Notes under the pieces: model-generated | What the model saw: the letters and a program-made list of their open reading frames with translations, nothing else | Told to the model about the DNA's origin: nothing | Database searches by the model: none | Position numbers and translations under genes: made by a program | In this document: positions 27,910-40,519 of the stretch, piece by piece | How positions within the stretch are numbered: the first letter of the stretch is position 1 | Layout: each line of letters begins with the position of its first letter | Assembly (NCBI GenBank): GCA_003280055.1 | Contig: QCGG01000002.1 | Span: 62,001-126,000, forward strand | Reading direction: 5' to 3' | DNA: 64,000 bases | DNA from: Prochlorococcus sp. AG-363-P19 | GTDB taxonomy: Bacteria > Cyanobacteriota > Cyanobacteriia > PCC-6307 > Cyanobiaceae

Positions 27910-30711
27910 TTGACCGAGTTGAACGCCGAAGCTGATTTCCCTATCCAGAAAGGTACTTCTTTGCCAAAAAACTATGACCCGGCAGGTACTGAAAATCACT
28001 GGCAACAAGCCTGGGAAGCAAATGCTGCCTTTCATCCTCAAGCAAATCAAACTGCAGAGCCATTTTGCGTCGTAATACCACCACCAAACGTCACTGGCAG
28101 CTTGCATATGGGCCATGCGTTCAATACAGCCTTAATAGACACCATTATTCGCTTTCAACGATTACAAGGAAAAAATGTGCTTTGTCTTCCTGGCACAGAT
28201 CACGCATCTATAGCTGTACAAACAATTCTTGAAAAACAACTTCAAAAAGAAAAAATAGACCAAATCCAATTAGGGAGGGAAAACTTCCTAAAACGTGCCT
28301 GGAAATGGAAAGAAGAAAGTGGTGGAAACATAGTGCGCCAACTTCGTAGGCTTGGCTACTCGGTTGATTGGGAAAGAGAACGATTTACCCTAGATGCAGG
28401 TCTTAGTAAAGCGGTCCGCGAAGCGTTTATTCGCCTACACGAACAAGGATTGATCTATCGCGGAGAATACCTTGTGAACTGGTGTCCTGCATCTGGGTCC
28501 GCCGTAAGTGATCTGGAAGTAGAAATGAAAGAGGTAGATGGATTTCTTTGGCACTTTCGTTATCCATTCAAAAAAGAATCGGAATCGGAAAGAACGACTC
28601 ATCTGGAAGTTGCAACTACTCGGCCCGAAACACTCCTTGGAGATACTGCCGTTGCAGTAAACCCCTCTGATGAACGCTATAAGCACTTAATAGGTAAAAC
28701 GTTAATAGTCCCATTTCTGAATCGTGAGATCCCCCTAATTGCAGATGATCATGTGGATAAAGAATTCGGCACAGGTTGCGTAAAGGTCACACCTGCCCAC
28801 GACGCTAATGATTTTGCAATTGGTCAACGACACAACCTGCCACAAATAACAATAATGAAAAAAGATGGCAGCATGAACAAAAATACTGGTCAATTTGAAG
28901 GGCTAGACCGTTTTGAGGCACGACAAGCTGTCATCAAAGCTTTAGATGATGCAGGCTTGCTAATCGATGTAAAACCCCATCGACATAACGTTCCATATTC
29001 TGATCGTGGCAAAGTCCCTGTTGAACCACTTTTATCAACTCAATGGTTCGTCAGAATGGAACCCCTAGCATCAAAAACACGAGATCATCTTAAAAATGGC
29101 GAGCCAAATTTTGTACCAAAAAGATGGGAGAAGGTATACCAAGACTGGTTAACGGACATACGTGACTGGTGCATCAGTAGACAACTTTGGTGGGGACATC
29201 AAATTCCTGCTTGGTTTGTAATTAGTGAAACACAAGGCAGAATCACTAACTCCACTCCCTACATAGTTGCCCACTCTGAAAACGAAGCCCTCCAAAAAGC
29301 AAAAAAACAATTTGGTCAATCCGTCGAGCTACAACAAGATGAAGATGTTCTAGACACTTGGTTCTCAAGTGGTCTCTGGCCTTTTTCGACTTTGGGCTGG
29401 CCTGATGAAAAAAACAAAGATCTTTGTTGCTGGTTTCCCACAAGCACATTAATAACCGGATTCGACATTATTTTCTTCTGGGTAGCAAGAATGACCATGT
29501 TGTCAGTCATCTTTACTGGCAAAATTCCTTTTAAAGATGTTTACATCCATGGATTAGTTCGAGATGAGCAAAACAAAAAAATGAGTAAAAGTGCAGGGAA
29601 TGGTATAGATCCCTTACTACTGATAAAAAGATATGGCGCCGATGCATTAAGGTTTGCACTTGTTCGTGAAGTCGCTGGAGCAGGGCAAGATATAAGACTG
29701 GACTATGACCGCAAAAAAGACACGTCAATTACAATTGAAGCATCGAGAAACTTTGCCAATAAACTCTGGAATGCCACAAGATTTGTACTGCTTAATAAAT
29801 TAGAATTTAATGGACAACAAGATTTGGAATTTGACCCAGAAGATCTCCAACTAGCAGATAGATGGATATTATCTCGACTAGCAAGAGCTAATCAGGAGGC
29901 CACTAAACGCTATCAAACTTATAATCTTGGTGAAGCGGCTAAAGGTCTTTATGAATTTACCTGGAATGATTTCTGTGATTGGTATTTAGAACTAATTAAA
30001 AAACGACTGAATCCAAAAGAAACATCAAATAAGCAAGCCTTAAAGGATCAAAAGATAGCTCAAAAGGTAATGATCAAAGTTCTTTGTGAGTTACTAACAA
30101 TGCTAAATCCACTCATGCCGCACCTTACAGAAGAACTTTGGCATAGCATCACTAAAGCCCCAGAAAACGATTTCTTATCGCTCAAACTATGGCCAGAATT
30201 AAACACTAATGCACTCAATAAGGAGCTCGAAGAATCGTTTGAGAATATCACTGAAGCGATAAGGGTCGTTCGCAATTTACGAGCAGTGGCTGAGCTTAAA
30301 CCAACTCAAACTGCACCCGTAATATTTGTAACTCCTCAGAAACACCTTGCGACTATAATGAAAGAAGCAGAATCAGAAATAAGCAGCCTGACTCGTGCAA
30401 GCAAATTAGAAATATTGGACCCGAAAGAACTAAACAAAAAACAATCAAAAAAATCTCTTGCTGGTGTAAGTAAGGATCTAGAAATACTATTACCAGTTGA
30501 TGGACTAGTCGATCTTTCTGCATTAGAAATTCGATTAAAACGAGATCTTTCTAAAGCAGAAAAAAATATTGAAAATCTAACTTCTCGTTTAAATAATCCC
30601 AATTTCTCAAAAAAAGCTCCTGCAACAGTTGTAAGTGAATGCAAAGCCAAGCTATTAGATGCAGAAACTCAAGCAGAACTTGCAAAAAAACGACTTTCCG
30701 ATCTGACCTAA
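27910..30711 (+). CDS. valS: Valyl-tRNA synthetase
   Basis: Class I aminoacyl-tRNA synthetase, 933 residues. HIGH box as HMGH at 66-69 ([13 protein letters not shown]), KMSKS intact in [14 protein letters not shown], a CP1 editing domain ([17 protein letters not shown]), anticodon-binding domain ([17 protein letters not shown]) and the C-terminal coiled coil that distinguishes ValRS ([20 protein letters not shown]). The start is TTG at 27910; no ATG occurs before the conserved [13 protein letters not shown]. Confidence 0.98.
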   Translation: MTELNAEADFPIQKGTSLPKNYDPAGTENHWQQAWEANAAFHPQANQTAEPFCVVIPPPNVTGSLHMGHAFNTALIDTIIRFQRLQGKNVLCLPGTDHASIAVQTILEKQLQKEKIDQIQLGRENFLKRAWKWKEESGGNIVRQLRRLGYSVDWERERFTLDAGLSKAVREAFIRLHEQGLIYRGEYLVNWCPASGSAVSDLEVEMKEVDGFLWHFRYPFKKESESERTTHLEVATTRPETLLGDTAVAVNPSDERYKHLIGKTLIVPFLNREIPLIADDHVDKEFGTGCVKVTPAHDANDFAIGQRHNLPQITIMKKDGSMNKNTGQFEGLDRFEARQAVIKALDDAGLLIDVKPHRHNVPYSDRGKVPVEPLLSTQWFVRMEPLASKTRDHLKNGEPNFVPKRWEKVYQDWLTDIRDWCISRQLWWGHQIPAWFVISETQGRITNSTPYIVAHSENEALQKAKKQFGQSVELQQDEDVLDTWFSSGLWPFSTLGWPDEKNKDLCCWFPTSTLITGFDIIFFWVARMTMLSVIFTGKIPFKDVYIHGLVRDEQNKKMSKSAGNGIDPLLLIKRYGADALRFALVREVAGAGQDIRLDYDRKKDTSITIEASRNFANKLWNATRFVLLNKLEFNGQQDLEFDPEDLQLADRWILSRLARANQEATKRYQTYNLGEAAKGLYEFTWNDFCDWYLELIKKRLNPKETSNKQALKDQKIAQKVMIKVLCELLTMLNPLMPHLTEELWHSITKAPENDFLSLKLWPELNTNALNKELEESFENITEAIRVVRNLRAVAELKPTQTAPVIFVTPQKHLATIMKEAESEISSLTRASKLEILDPKELNKKQSKKSLAGVSKDLEILLPVDGLVDLSALEIRLKRDLSKAEKNIENLTSRLNNPNFSKKAPATVVSECKAKLLDAETQAELAKKRLSDLT

Positions 30712-30724
30712 GAGGACAATTGCT

Positions 30725-31324
30725 ATGTTTCTATTAGAGCATATTTTACCTTTTCTACAAACCACTTTAGGAAGCATTTTATTCATACCCTTTTATGCAA
30801 TATGGGTATCTTTTCTTCTTCCTGGTGTATGGGCATCAATGCTCGCAGGGGCCCTTTATGGAACTTGGATAGGAAGTTGCATAGTTTTTATTGGAGCATC
30901 AATTGGAGCGCTATTTAGCTTTATCTTATCCAGGACAATCCTAAGAGAATGGACTCAAAAAAAATTGTCTCATAACCCCAAACTATTAGCACTTGAAAAG
31001 GCAGTAAATCGAGAAGGAATAAAACTAATACTGCTCACTCGTCTTTCACCCCTATTTCCATTTAGTCTATTAAATTTTGCTTATGGACTTAGCAAAGTTA
31101 GCATCAAAGAATATTCACTTGGTTTAATAGGAATAATTCCAGGAACAATTTTATTTTGCAATCTCGGTTCACTTGCAGGAAATATTAATGATTTCAATAT
31201 GACATTGAATAATAATCAAAACTTTTGGACCCTAGGATTAAGAGGACTCGGCATTTTCGCAACAATCTCTATTATTTTACTCATTGGGAGAACTTCAACA
31301 CGTATCCTTCAAGAATTAGATTGA
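30725..31324 (+). CDS. VTT/DedA-like (TVP38/TMEM64) membrane protein
   Basis: 199 residues, about five membrane spans. The VTT domain is recognised by MLAGALYGTWIGSCIVFIGA, SIGALFSFILSR and LLTRLSPLFPFSLLNFAYGLSKV. Members of this family are membrane proteins with proposed lipid-scrambling or transport roles; the substrate here is unknown. ATG follows valS by 13 bases with a GAGG ribosome-binding site, so the two are probably co-transcribed. Its 3' end overlaps a small convergent ORF by 16 bases. Confidence 0.82.
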   Translation: MFLLEHILPFLQTTLGSILFIPFYAIWVSFLLPGVWASMLAGALYGTWIGSCIVFIGASIGALFSFILSRTILREWTQKKLSHNPKLLALEKAVNREGIKLILLTRLSPLFPFSLLNFAYGLSKVSIKEYSLGLIGIIPGTILFCNLGSLAGNINDFNMTLNNNQNFWTLGLRGLGIFATISIILLIGRTSTRILQELD

Positions 31325-31488
31325 TCTAAATAATCTGGATTTATTAGAGGCAAATCTCTAATAGTTGCACAAACTACAAACCACAAGAGTCGGAACCTTG
31401 AGATCAAACCACTCCGAGAAGATAACTCGATGAATTTTGCGCGACCACACTCAGTCTTAATCAGGTCATTAATCCTTATCTTCAACAT
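31309..31488 (-). CDS. Possible 59-residue basic small protein downstream of ligA
   Basis: An intact frame from ATG 31488 to TGA 31309. It begins MLKIRINDLIKTECGRAKF, contains FRLLWFVVCATIRDLPLINP and ends DYLDQSNS. The mix of basic, aromatic and acidic residues looks like coding sequence, and the gap it fills would otherwise be 195 bases without a gene. It follows ligA by 31 bases on the same strand. No clear ribosome-binding site and no recognised family. Confidence 0.45.
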   Translation of the reverse strand: MLKIRINDLIKTECGRAKFIELSSRSGLISRFRLLWFVVCATIRDLPLINPDYLDQSNS

Positions 31489-31519
31489 TTTCTGAATATT
31501 GATTGGAGAATAAATAATA

Positions 31520-33616
<2,097 letters not shown>

Positions 33617-33629
33617 TTAGAAATTCAGA

Positions 33630-34049
33630 TCAATTACTAACATCAACAATCCTATCTATCCGCCATGCATCCTCAACCTTAATGAAAGTAAAATCTAAGG
33701 GCAATTCATCTTTATTTTCAGCCTTTAACTTAAGAGTTAAGATAATTTTTCCTTCTTGAATCCTTGGACGTCCTGACTTCAAATTGCTATAGCGATTTAA
33801 CTTCAGACCGACCAAAAATTTGATAAATTGCTGCCGACTAACATGCTGACGATAGCCCTTAGAAGTCAAGCGATATGCAGCATCTACTCTACCTGCAGCT
33901 ATCTGGTTGAAAAATTGCTTAACCATTGGATTAATTCCTCTGGCATTAAAAACCAGTTTAGCTGCAGTAAAAATCCAATACAGGAGAAGAGCTCCAAGCC
34001 CTCCGAATAAGGCCTTGGTTCCAATCTCCTTGATTAATACCTCATCCAT
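33630..34049 (-). CDS. Hypothetical membrane-anchored protein with NTF2/DUF4864-like domain
   Basis: 139 residues, ATG at 34049. An N-terminal span (LFGGLGALLLYWIFTAAKLV) is followed by a small alpha/beta domain: FNQIAAGRVDAAYRLTS, SRQQFIKFLVGL and EGKIILTLKLKAENK, ending DAWRIDRIVDVSN. The helix-then-sheet arrangement with a closing tryptophan strand resembles NTF2-like lumazine-type folds; this is a structural guess. It is upstream of ligA, same direction, 22 bases apart. Function unknown. Confidence 0.62.
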   Translation of the reverse strand: MDEVLIKEIGTKALFGGLGALLLYWIFTAAKLVFNARGINPMVKQFFNQIAAGRVDAAYRLTSKGYRQHVSRQQFIKFLVGLKLNRYSNLKSGRPRIQEGKIILTLKLKAENKDELPLDFTFIKVEDAWRIDRIVDVSN

Positions 34050-34173
34050 TAGAAAATCAGCAAGTTACTAAAGAGTGTTTCATAAACACTCTAAAGAAAC
34101 TAATTTTATCCGACTCGACCAATTCAAGGCAGACTACCCAACAATTCTCCAAAGGAATTCATCAGCAGAGTTT

Positions 34174-34722
34174 ATGCCCCTTATCCCTTTGCTACCAATC
34201 TTTCACAGGCTAAGCAGAGAGCACTTTCAGGGAAGTCTCGTCAGGCAATCAAAACCAATTGTCGATTTACGATGGAGTGATGGAAGATTGCGCAAAACCG
34301 CTGGTTTTTATCGTCGAAGACACCTCGTCGATGGCAGACAAAACTGCGAAATAGTTTTGTCTCAACCTTTACTAGAAACCCTTCCCCAAAGCGCTATTGA
34401 AAGTACTCTTTGCCATGAAATGATCCATGCATGGATTGATTTAATCCTGAAAATCAACGAAGGACATGGTCCCCATTTTCATAAGCGCATGGCTGCTATC
34501 AACGCATCAGAAAAAACATTTCAGGTCAGTGTCCACCACCAATTTCCAGTTCCCAAAACAATTCACAAGTGGTTAGCTATCTGTCCCTCCTGTGGACTTT
34601 GCTTCCGATATCAAAGACGTATCTCAAATGCAGCTTGCAAAGAATGTTGTAACAAACATGATGCGGGGAGATGGAATAGAAAATTTCTACTTACCTTTCA
34701 AGAAATAAGTCATGAGGACTAA
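34174..34722 (+). CDS. SprT-like zinc metalloprotease family protein
   Basis: 182 residues. The gluzincin motif HEMIH (CHEMIHAWIDL) with downstream HGPHFHKRM is the SprT arrangement, and a C-terminal zinc ribbon has CPSCG and CKEC. SprT/Spartan proteins act on DNA-protein crosslinks in eukaryotes; bacterial function is less clear. The frame is open to a GTG at 34075, but the family-like sequence begins at MPLIPLLPIFHRL, so the ATG at 34174 is chosen. Its stop lies inside the next small ORF. Confidence 0.8.
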   Translation: MPLIPLLPIFHRLSREHFQGSLVRQSKPIVDLRWSDGRLRKTAGFYRRRHLVDGRQNCEIVLSQPLLETLPQSAIESTLCHEMIHAWIDLILKINEGHGPHFHKRMAAINASEKTFQVSVHHQFPVPKTIHKWLAICPSCGLCFRYQRRISNAACKECCNKHDAGRWNRKFLLTFQEISHED

Positions 34723-34819
34723 TTTGGATATTTTCTTATGGGTTTTCCAGCTGAGTGGCATATCTATTGCTTTCATCGGTTGGCAAAGAGAACAATGGCT
34801 TCAGCGCCATCGGCGCTAA
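34712..34819 (+). CDS. Possible 35-residue single-span membrane protein
   Basis: ATG at 34712 overlaps the sprT stop by 11 bases; ends at TAA 34819. The product has a hydrophobic span (IFLWVFQLSGISIAFIGW) and a strongly basic tail, QREQWLQRHRR, the usual inside-positive pattern of a small membrane protein. The next gene starts nine bases later, so it would fill the exact gap between two genes in a row. Family not recognised. Confidence 0.5.
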   Translation: MRTNLDIFLWVFQLSGISIAFIGWQREQWLQRHRR

Positions 34820-34828
34820 CTTCAAGAC

Positions 34829-35314
34829 ATGAATAGAAACTTCAATCCTCGTCATAGATCTAGAGAAGCCATAGATCGCAAAGTCGATCAATGGCTGCAA
34901 ACGGGCAGGCAATTTGTAGATGGTGTTGCAGGTACAAGGCCAGGTCAAAGAAAATACGGTCGATCAGAACGAAGGTCAGGCGCAAACATCGAAACAGTTG
35001 GACGCTGGGTGGGAGACAAACTGGACTGGTTCTTAGAAGAAGAAGAAGATTGGATGGAAGATTTAGGAATCAATCCTCAAGATGAGGGGACAAAAACTAA
35101 AAGGCCATTAGAAGCAATTTCAAGACGAGTAACACCTATGCTCCCGCCCCAACCAAAACAAACAGAAGATTGGCCAAATGAAAATATCTTTAAACTGAAC
35201 CGTTGGGCAAGAGATCAGTCTCCAAAAAATCAGGAAAGAACTATGCAACCCACAAAACAATCTCAAATTAAAGACAGACGATCGCTCCCTAAATCAAATC
35301 GTCGACGTAAATAA
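34829..35314 (+). CDS. Hypothetical basic, low-complexity protein
   Basis: 161 residues, ATG at 34829. Highly charged and rich in Arg, Gln, Lys: the N-terminus (RNFNPRHRSREAIDRKVDQW) is basic, the middle (DWFLEEEEDWMEDLGI) is acidic, and the tail is basic (DRRSLPKSNRRRK). Probably mainly disordered; RNA or nucleoid contact is possible but unproven. It follows the 35-residue ORF by nine bases and is probably co-transcribed with the sprT gene. Confidence 0.62.
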   Translation: MNRNFNPRHRSREAIDRKVDQWLQTGRQFVDGVAGTRPGQRKYGRSERRSGANIETVGRWVGDKLDWFLEEEEDWMEDLGINPQDEGTKTKRPLEAISRRVTPMLPPQPKQTEDWPNENIFKLNRWARDQSPKNQERTMQPTKQSQIKDRRSLPKSNRRRK

Positions 35315-35361
35315 AACAATCCTGCTAATAGTTCAATCTGTTTAAGCTGAGTTCGAATTAA

Positions 35362-35823
35362 TTAAATCAATACATGAAGAGATTTTTCCTGATTATTTTG
35401 ATGATCACTGCTTTCTAAGCGAAAATCACAACCCCGTTGTGCCAACTGATCATTCACTTCACCAACCAGCTCTTCTGGTACATCCTCTGCCATCTGTTCC
35501 GGTGTGACATTTACAGAAGGAGATCCTGCAGCTAAAGCCTCCAAAAATTGTGCCCATTGATTTGCTTTTGTCTTACGACTAATTGGTTGATATCCATTTC
35601 TCTCGATCGATTTGCGACAAAGTTCTACATTCCAGAGAGCTAAATGAATGGGATTGTTTTGGTTATGAGTTGAAGCAATTCCAGCTTCTAAAGCACATGA
35701 AGTTGGCCTTCCAAAACGATCTCGCAAACCTTGTTTTTCCAAAACTCTCCCACACTGAAAAGCAGAAATTCCATAAATTCGTCCCAAATCAGCAAGGCTT
35801 AACCAATCTTCAGTAGGTTTCAT
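35362..35823 (-). CDS. Conserved hypothetical with possible N-terminal helix-turn-helix
   Basis: 153 residues from ATG 35823 (MKPTEDWLSLADLGRIYGIS); the frame extends eight codons upstream but the later ATG fits better. LADLGRIYGISAFQCGRVLEKQG resembles a MerR-like or excisionase-like HTH, and later residues are polar with a Glu-rich segment (TPEQMAEDVPEELVG). DNA binding is possible but not shown. Convergent with the 34829 gene. Confidence 0.6.
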   Translation of the reverse strand: MKPTEDWLSLADLGRIYGISAFQCGRVLEKQGLRDRFGRPTSCALEAGIASTHNQNNPIHLALWNVELCRKSIERNGYQPISRKTKANQWAQFLEALAAGSPSVNVTPEQMAEDVPEELVGEVNDQLAQRGCDFRLESSDHQNNQEKSLHVLI

Positions 35824-35908
35824 CTTGAGGAAAAATGCTGAGCCCATATTCCGCTAAGCATGAAAGTTGGCAAGTTGTCAAGGCAAAATCAAAATAAATA
35901 TGAAAAAT

Positions 35909-36517
35909 TCATTTAAGCAATGAAAAACCCTTACGTGGCACAGAACCCAACCAAGTTTCTAACAAAGGACTAAAAACTTCCCTTATTACAGTCAATTCTT
36001 TTTCCTGACGAAAAAAACGATAGTGCCTACTCCAAAAAGGACCTTCAAAGCCAAACCGTTCTTCCAGCCATGATCCACTCACTAACGCCAAGCCATCAAC
36101 TTCCCGAAAAAGTTCAGACCTTCCTCTCGTAAGGCTATGCCAAATAGGTTGATTTTTATTCCGCAAATGATATTCGGCCTCCTGTTTATTCCACCAGCTT
36201 TCTGCCCAAGCCAGAGTATTGGAACCGCACTTCAGCCAAACTTGCCTTCTCAATAGCGGAGGTGCAAGTTCACTTACCTCTTTTGGTGCTGTAATCGCTT
36301 TCGTATTATCCAAGTCCATTAATATTAAGCTCACTTCAACTTCATGGCCTGTCAACAATCGTAGATGCCGTGTAGGACTGCCGTCACCGAGCAACATGAT
36401 CCTCCAAGAACCTGAAAGTGGCGAAGGACCTTCACCGGACATGACCGACTCGGATGGGGCCTCCCAAATTATTTCTGGAGAAAGAAACGACTTAGAGCTA
36501 ATCAGAGATCCTTCCAA
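35909..36517 (-). CDS. Chorismate lyase, cyanobacterial type
   Basis: 202 residues. The segment LLGDGSPTRHLRLLTGHEVEV with later RRQVWLKCG and LERFGFEG-like ERFGFEGPFWSRHYRF matches the cyanobacterial chorismate-pyruvate lyase (DUF98-like) that yields 4-hydroxybenzoate for plastoquinone. It is distinct in sequence from the enterobacterial UbiC. The start is TTG 36517 (MEGSLISSKS). It begins 12 bases after mnmG on the same strand, so probably in the same transcript. Confidence 0.78.
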   Translation of the reverse strand: MEGSLISSKSFLSPEIIWEAPSESVMSGEGPSPLSGSWRIMLLGDGSPTRHLRLLTGHEVEVSLILMDLDNTKAITAPKEVSELAPPLLRRQVWLKCGSNTLAWAESWWNKQEAEYHLRNKNQPIWHSLTRGRSELFREVDGLALVSGSWLEERFGFEGPFWSRHYRFFRQEKELTVIREVFSPLLETWLGSVPRKGFSLLK

Positions 36518-36529
36518 AACAAAACGAGG

Positions 36530-38491
36530 TTATCTCTTCTTGAGAGATCCTGCGAGTTCACTTCTACACTTAAGCTTCAACCAGATCAGAAGAGCAGCTA
36601 AATCAGCCTTGCTAACTCCTGGTAGTTGGGCTGCATGTCCCAAACTTAAAGGACGAACCTTTATAAGCTGCTCTCTAGCCTCATTAGAAAGTGTACGAAT
36701 ACTCGCATAATCAATATCTATAGGAATTGGGCGCTCTCTCTGTCTTTTCATATGATCAATTTGTTGTTTTTGACGCTCTAAATATCCACTATATTTAATG
36801 TCAATTTCAGCTCCTTCACGAACTGCAATTGACAAAGACGAATCAACTAATCCATAGCGTATAAGATCTCCACTATGTACACCTGGTCTTCGAAGAAGAT
36901 TCGCAAGTGTTATTGAACCCTTAATAGGTGCCCCAGTTTCACGTTCGAGAATTACAGCGATTGGATCACTACCTTTTATCCTTTCTGTTTCAAGGCGAAG
37001 TTTTTCATTTTCCAGCGCAATTTGCTTGGCTTCATATATTCTCCATCGGCGATCATCTATAAGCCCCATTTCTCTTCCTAGAGGCGTCAATCGCCTATCA
37101 GCATTGTCACCTCTAAGTAATAAGCGATATTCACTTCTACTGGTGAGGACTCTATAAGGTTCCCTAAGGTCTTTAGTCACTAAATCATCAATCATAGTCC
37201 CGATATAACTGCCTTCTCTTGAAAAAATAATTTCCCCTTCTGCTTTAACCTGTCGAGCCGCACTAATGCCAGCAACCAGTCCTTGAGCCGCTGCCTCCTC
37301 ATATCCTGTAGTCCCATTAATTTGACCTGCTCCAAAAAGTCCACTAATGCGTTTAGTCTCTAAAGAATGCTTCAATTGAGTAGCAGGAAGATACGTATAG
37401 TCAACGGCATATGCAGGCCTTAGCATTACACAATTTTCCATCCCTGGAAGAGTTCTCAAAAGCTGAAGTTGCAGGCGTTCGGGAAGACCCGTTGAAAATC
37501 CCTGAACATAAATTTCTGGGGTATTACGACCTTCAGGCTCTAGAAATATTTGATGTGATTGTTTATCAGCAAATCTAACAATCTTATCCTCAATTGACGG
37601 GCAATAACGTGGTCCTTTGCTGTCAAGAAATCCTCCATAAATTGGAGTTAAATGAAGATTCTGCTTAATCAGGTCATGAGTAGCAGTAGTTGTGCGTGTT
37701 ATATGACAACTAATTTGATCATCGGAAATCCAATTATCAGGATCGAATGAAAAAAAACGATCTGCAGCATCACTTGGTTGTTCCTCGAGAACTTCAAAAG
37801 CAATACTCCTTCGATCTACTCGTGGAGGTGTACCTGTCTTGAGTCGATCAGTCTCAAAACCTAACTTTAAAAGTTCTTCTCCTAACCCCTTTGCTGCCTG
37901 CTCACCAGCACGTCCAGCAGACATGGATTGATTGCCAATCCATATTTTTCCATCCAAAAAAGTACCCGTGGTAAGGATTACTGCCTTGGCTCCGTAAACA
38001 CTCCCGAAATATGTTCTGACTCCTCTAACCTTAGCAATAGAGCCTTTGGCAGGATCCCAAACTTCATCACCGATAGAGACCTCCCCATCTAATTCCAATC
38101 CTGTAACCATTGCTTCTCGTAAAACCAAGTTGCTCGTCTCCTGAAGTAACTCGAGCATTTTTTGGGCATAAAGCCTTTTATCTGTCTGGGCCCGAAGTGC
38201 CCATACAGCAGGACCTCGACTGGAATTCAACACTCTTTTTTGCAAAGCCGTTGCATCCGCAATTCGACCAATTACACCACCAAGTGCATCAACCTCATGG
38301 ACCAATTGACTTTTAGCAGGACCACCAACCGCAGGATTACAAGGTTGCCATGCAATTCGATCAAGATTAAGAGTAAATAATGCAGTAGAAAGGCCTAGTC
38401 GAGCAGTTGTAATTGCTGCTTCGCAGCCTGCATGACCACCTCCAACAACAATGACATCAAACTCTTCAGTTAGGTCCTTCATTGTGTTCAT
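36530..38491 (-). CDS. mnmG: tRNA uridine-5-carboxymethylaminomethyl modification enzyme MnmG (GidA)
   Basis: 653-residue FAD enzyme that works with MnmE (235-1632). FAD-binding [14 protein letters not shown] at the N-terminus, [22 protein letters not shown] signature split here, [26 protein letters not shown], and the second signature [18 protein letters not shown]-terminal helical domain for MnmE contact ([15 protein letters not shown]). Start ATG 38491; an in-frame ATG three codons later is equally possible. Confidence 0.97.
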   Translation of the reverse strand: MNTMKDLTEEFDVIVVGGGHAGCEAAITTARLGLSTALFTLNLDRIAWQPCNPAVGGPAKSQLVHEVDALGGVIGRIADATALQKRVLNSSRGPAVWALRAQTDKRLYAQKMLELLQETSNLVLREAMVTGLELDGEVSIGDEVWDPAKGSIAKVRGVRTYFGSVYGAKAVILTTGTFLDGKIWIGNQSMSAGRAGEQAAKGLGEELLKLGFETDRLKTGTPPRVDRRSIAFEVLEEQPSDAADRFFSFDPDNWISDDQISCHITRTTTATHDLIKQNLHLTPIYGGFLDSKGPRYCPSIEDKIVRFADKQSHQIFLEPEGRNTPEIYVQGFSTGLPERLQLQLLRTLPGMENCVMLRPAYAVDYTYLPATQLKHSLETKRISGLFGAGQINGTTGYEEAAAQGLVAGISAARQVKAEGEIIFSREGSYIGTMIDDLVTKDLREPYRVLTSRSEYRLLLRGDNADRRLTPLGREMGLIDDRRWRIYEAKQIALENEKLRLETERIKGSDPIAVILERETGAPIKGSITLANLLRRPGVHSGDLIRYGLVDSSLSIAVREGAEIDIKYSGYLERQKQQIDHMKRQRERPIPIDIDYASIRTLSNEAREQLIKVRPLSLGHAAQLPGVSKADLAALLIWLKLKCRSELAGSLKKR

Positions 38492-38538
38492 ATATTTATC
38501 ATCGGTTTAGAAAAAAGAAAACTCACAAATCAGAAATC

Positions 38539-39957
38539 TTAAGCAGCAAGATTACGAAAACGTGTGAACTGAGGCTCAAAAAGTAGTTTGACAGTACCTA
38601 CAGGACCGTTTCTATGCTTGGTCACTATGACTTCAGTTATTCCTCGATCAGTTGTCTCTGGATTGTAATACTCATCTCTATAAATCATTAGAACCAGATC
38701 AGCGTCCTGCTCAATTGAACCTGATTCACGGAGATCACTTAACATTGGCCGCTTATTAGTACGTGATTCAACACCCCTACTTAACTGCGATAGAGCAACC
38801 ACAGGAACCTTAAGTTCTCTTGCCATACCTTTTAAGCCCCTAGTAATTCTAGACAATTCTTGTACACGATTATCAGGTGTAGATCCCTCCATTAATTGTA
38901 AATAATCAATTACTACCAAACCCAGTTCTGTTCCTTGTTCAGCAATTAAACGTCTGCACAAAGTACGCATTTCCAAAACACTAGAGTTGGGTTTGTCATC
39001 AATAAAAATTGGCAACTGGCCAAGTGTATTAATTCCTTGCCCAAGTAAAGGCCATTCATCTTCTTGCAAACGCCCAGTTCTCAAGCGACCACTATCAATA
39101 CCAAGCTCCATTGAAAGCAAACGATAGGTAAGTTGCTCTTTACTCATTTCTAAGCTAAAAACACAAACTGGAAGGCTATGAAGTTGGGCAACATTCTTTG
39201 CCAAATTCAAAACAATCGATGTTTTTCCCATCGCTGGTCGTCCCGCAACAATTATCAAATCACTACGCTGAAGCCCCTGGGTCATTGCATCTAAATCGTA
39301 AAAATTAACTGGAATACCAGCAACTGAAGTTCCTAAAGATCTACTTTCAATCTCATTAAATGTACTTGTAAGAATTTCTGCTGTAGGGGTTAAACCATCT
39401 GAAGGCTTCTTCTGACTAATTGCAAAGATTGTCTGTTCAGCTTTATCCAAAACCTCATCCATTGGCATCATTTGCTCAAAACCAAGTTGAATAACTTCAT
39501 TCCCTGAGCGAATTAACTGCCTTCGCAAAAACTTATCCATCACCAATCGCGCTATCTGCTCGATAGACGCGGTAGATGCAACCCCTTCTACTAACTCCAC
39601 AAGACGTTTACTTCCACCTACCTTTTCCAAAGCTCCAGTATCAGAAAGCCAAGCAGTCATTGCTGTTAAATCTGTAGGCTTCCCTTGGCCATGCAACATC
39701 ACAGCTGTCCTAAAAATCTCACGATGAGCATTTAGGTAAAAAGCCTCTGGCTGCAACAAATCAGCCACTCGGCTAATTGCATCTGGATCGAGCAGTATGC
39801 CGCCTAAGATCGCCTCCTCCGCCTCTAAATTCTGAGGGGGTACAAGATCAGGTGGTGCTGAAAAACTAGGCTCTCCAGAACTATTAATTCTCTTCCTGGA
39901 AGCTCCTGACCCCTTGTTGGCAGAATCTGAATTCTTTGAAGATTGTGCGCTAATCAT
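38539..39957 (-). CDS. dnaB: Replicative DNA helicase DnaB
   Basis: 472 residues, no intein, unlike several cyanobacterial dnaB genes. The N-terminal DnaB domain has PPQNLEAEEAILGGILLDP; the RecA-like domain carries Walker A GRPAMGKTS, LVVIDYLQLM (Walker B), QLSRGVESR and the Arg finger region SIEQDADLVLMIYRDEYY. The N-terminal 40 residues are disordered and Ser-rich. It lies between mnmG and rplI on the minus strand; the rplI-dnaB order is common in bacteria. Confidence 0.97.
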   Translation of the reverse strand: MISAQSSKNSDSANKGSGASRKRINSSGEPSFSAPPDLVPPQNLEAEEAILGGILLDPDAISRVADLLQPEAFYLNAHREIFRTAVMLHGQGKPTDLTAMTAWLSDTGALEKVGGSKRLVELVEGVASTASIEQIARLVMDKFLRRQLIRSGNEVIQLGFEQMMPMDEVLDKAEQTIFAISQKKPSDGLTPTAEILTSTFNEIESRSLGTSVAGIPVNFYDLDAMTQGLQRSDLIIVAGRPAMGKTSIVLNLAKNVAQLHSLPVCVFSLEMSKEQLTYRLLSMELGIDSGRLRTGRLQEDEWPLLGQGINTLGQLPIFIDDKPNSSVLEMRTLCRRLIAEQGTELGLVVIDYLQLMEGSTPDNRVQELSRITRGLKGMARELKVPVVALSQLSRGVESRTNKRPMLSDLRESGSIEQDADLVLMIYRDEYYNPETTDRGITEVIVTKHRNGPVGTVKLLFEPQFTRFRNLAA

Positions 39958-40017
39958 ATGAAAACCTTATGGCGAACGAAAACCCACTTTGACTCGAAAA
40001 AGGGTCCTTGCAAGAAA

Positions 40018-40476
40018 TCAATAGCTAACTACTTCTAGATTTATCTCAGCTGTCACTTCACTATGCAACTTGACTTGGACCTTATAGCTTCCAATCCGAT
40101 GAATCTCAGGAACAGTAATGTCTCTTCTGTCGACCTCCTTTTTTGTAGCTTCTTGTATGGCTTGGGCCACATCACCATTAGTGACTGTGCCAAACAAAAC
40201 TTCATCCTCACCAATTTGCTTCTTGATCGTAAATCTACCAATAGTCACAAGAGCAGTTTGGAAATCAAGTGCTTCTTGCTTTAATGCTGCAGCTTGCTCT
40301 GCCTGCTTGGCCCTTCTATGAGCTACCTGTTTAAGTACTGCGGCAGTGACAGGGACAGCCTTACCAAAAGGCAGCAAAAAATTTCTTGCGTATCCGGGAG
40401 CAACTTCTACAAGGTCTCCGTCCTTACCAAGGCTAAGAATATCCTCATTAAGAACCACTTGAACTCGCTTAGGCAT
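40018..40476 (-). CDS. rplI: 50S ribosomal protein L9
   Basis: 152 residues. The L9 N-terminal domain has [30 protein letters not shown] and is followed by a long helix ([17 protein letters not shown]) and a compact C-terminal domain ([18 protein letters not shown]). Start ATG 40476. 60 bases before dnaB. Confidence 0.97.
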   Translation of the reverse strand: MPKRVQVVLNEDILSLGKDGDLVEVAPGYARNFLLPFGKAVPVTAAVLKQVAHRRAKQAEQAAALKQEALDFQTALVTIGRFTIKKQIGEDEVLFGTVTNGDVAQAIQEATKKEVDRRDITVPEIHRIGSYKVQVKLHSEVTAEINLEVVSY

Positions 40477-40519
40477 GGCAACAAAAAAAAGAAAAATTGA
40501 TCATGTACTTGTTCTAACC

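Noticed and set aside
38539-39957. Possible intein in dnaB
   Set aside because: The gene is normal length with contiguous motifs; no insertion is present.
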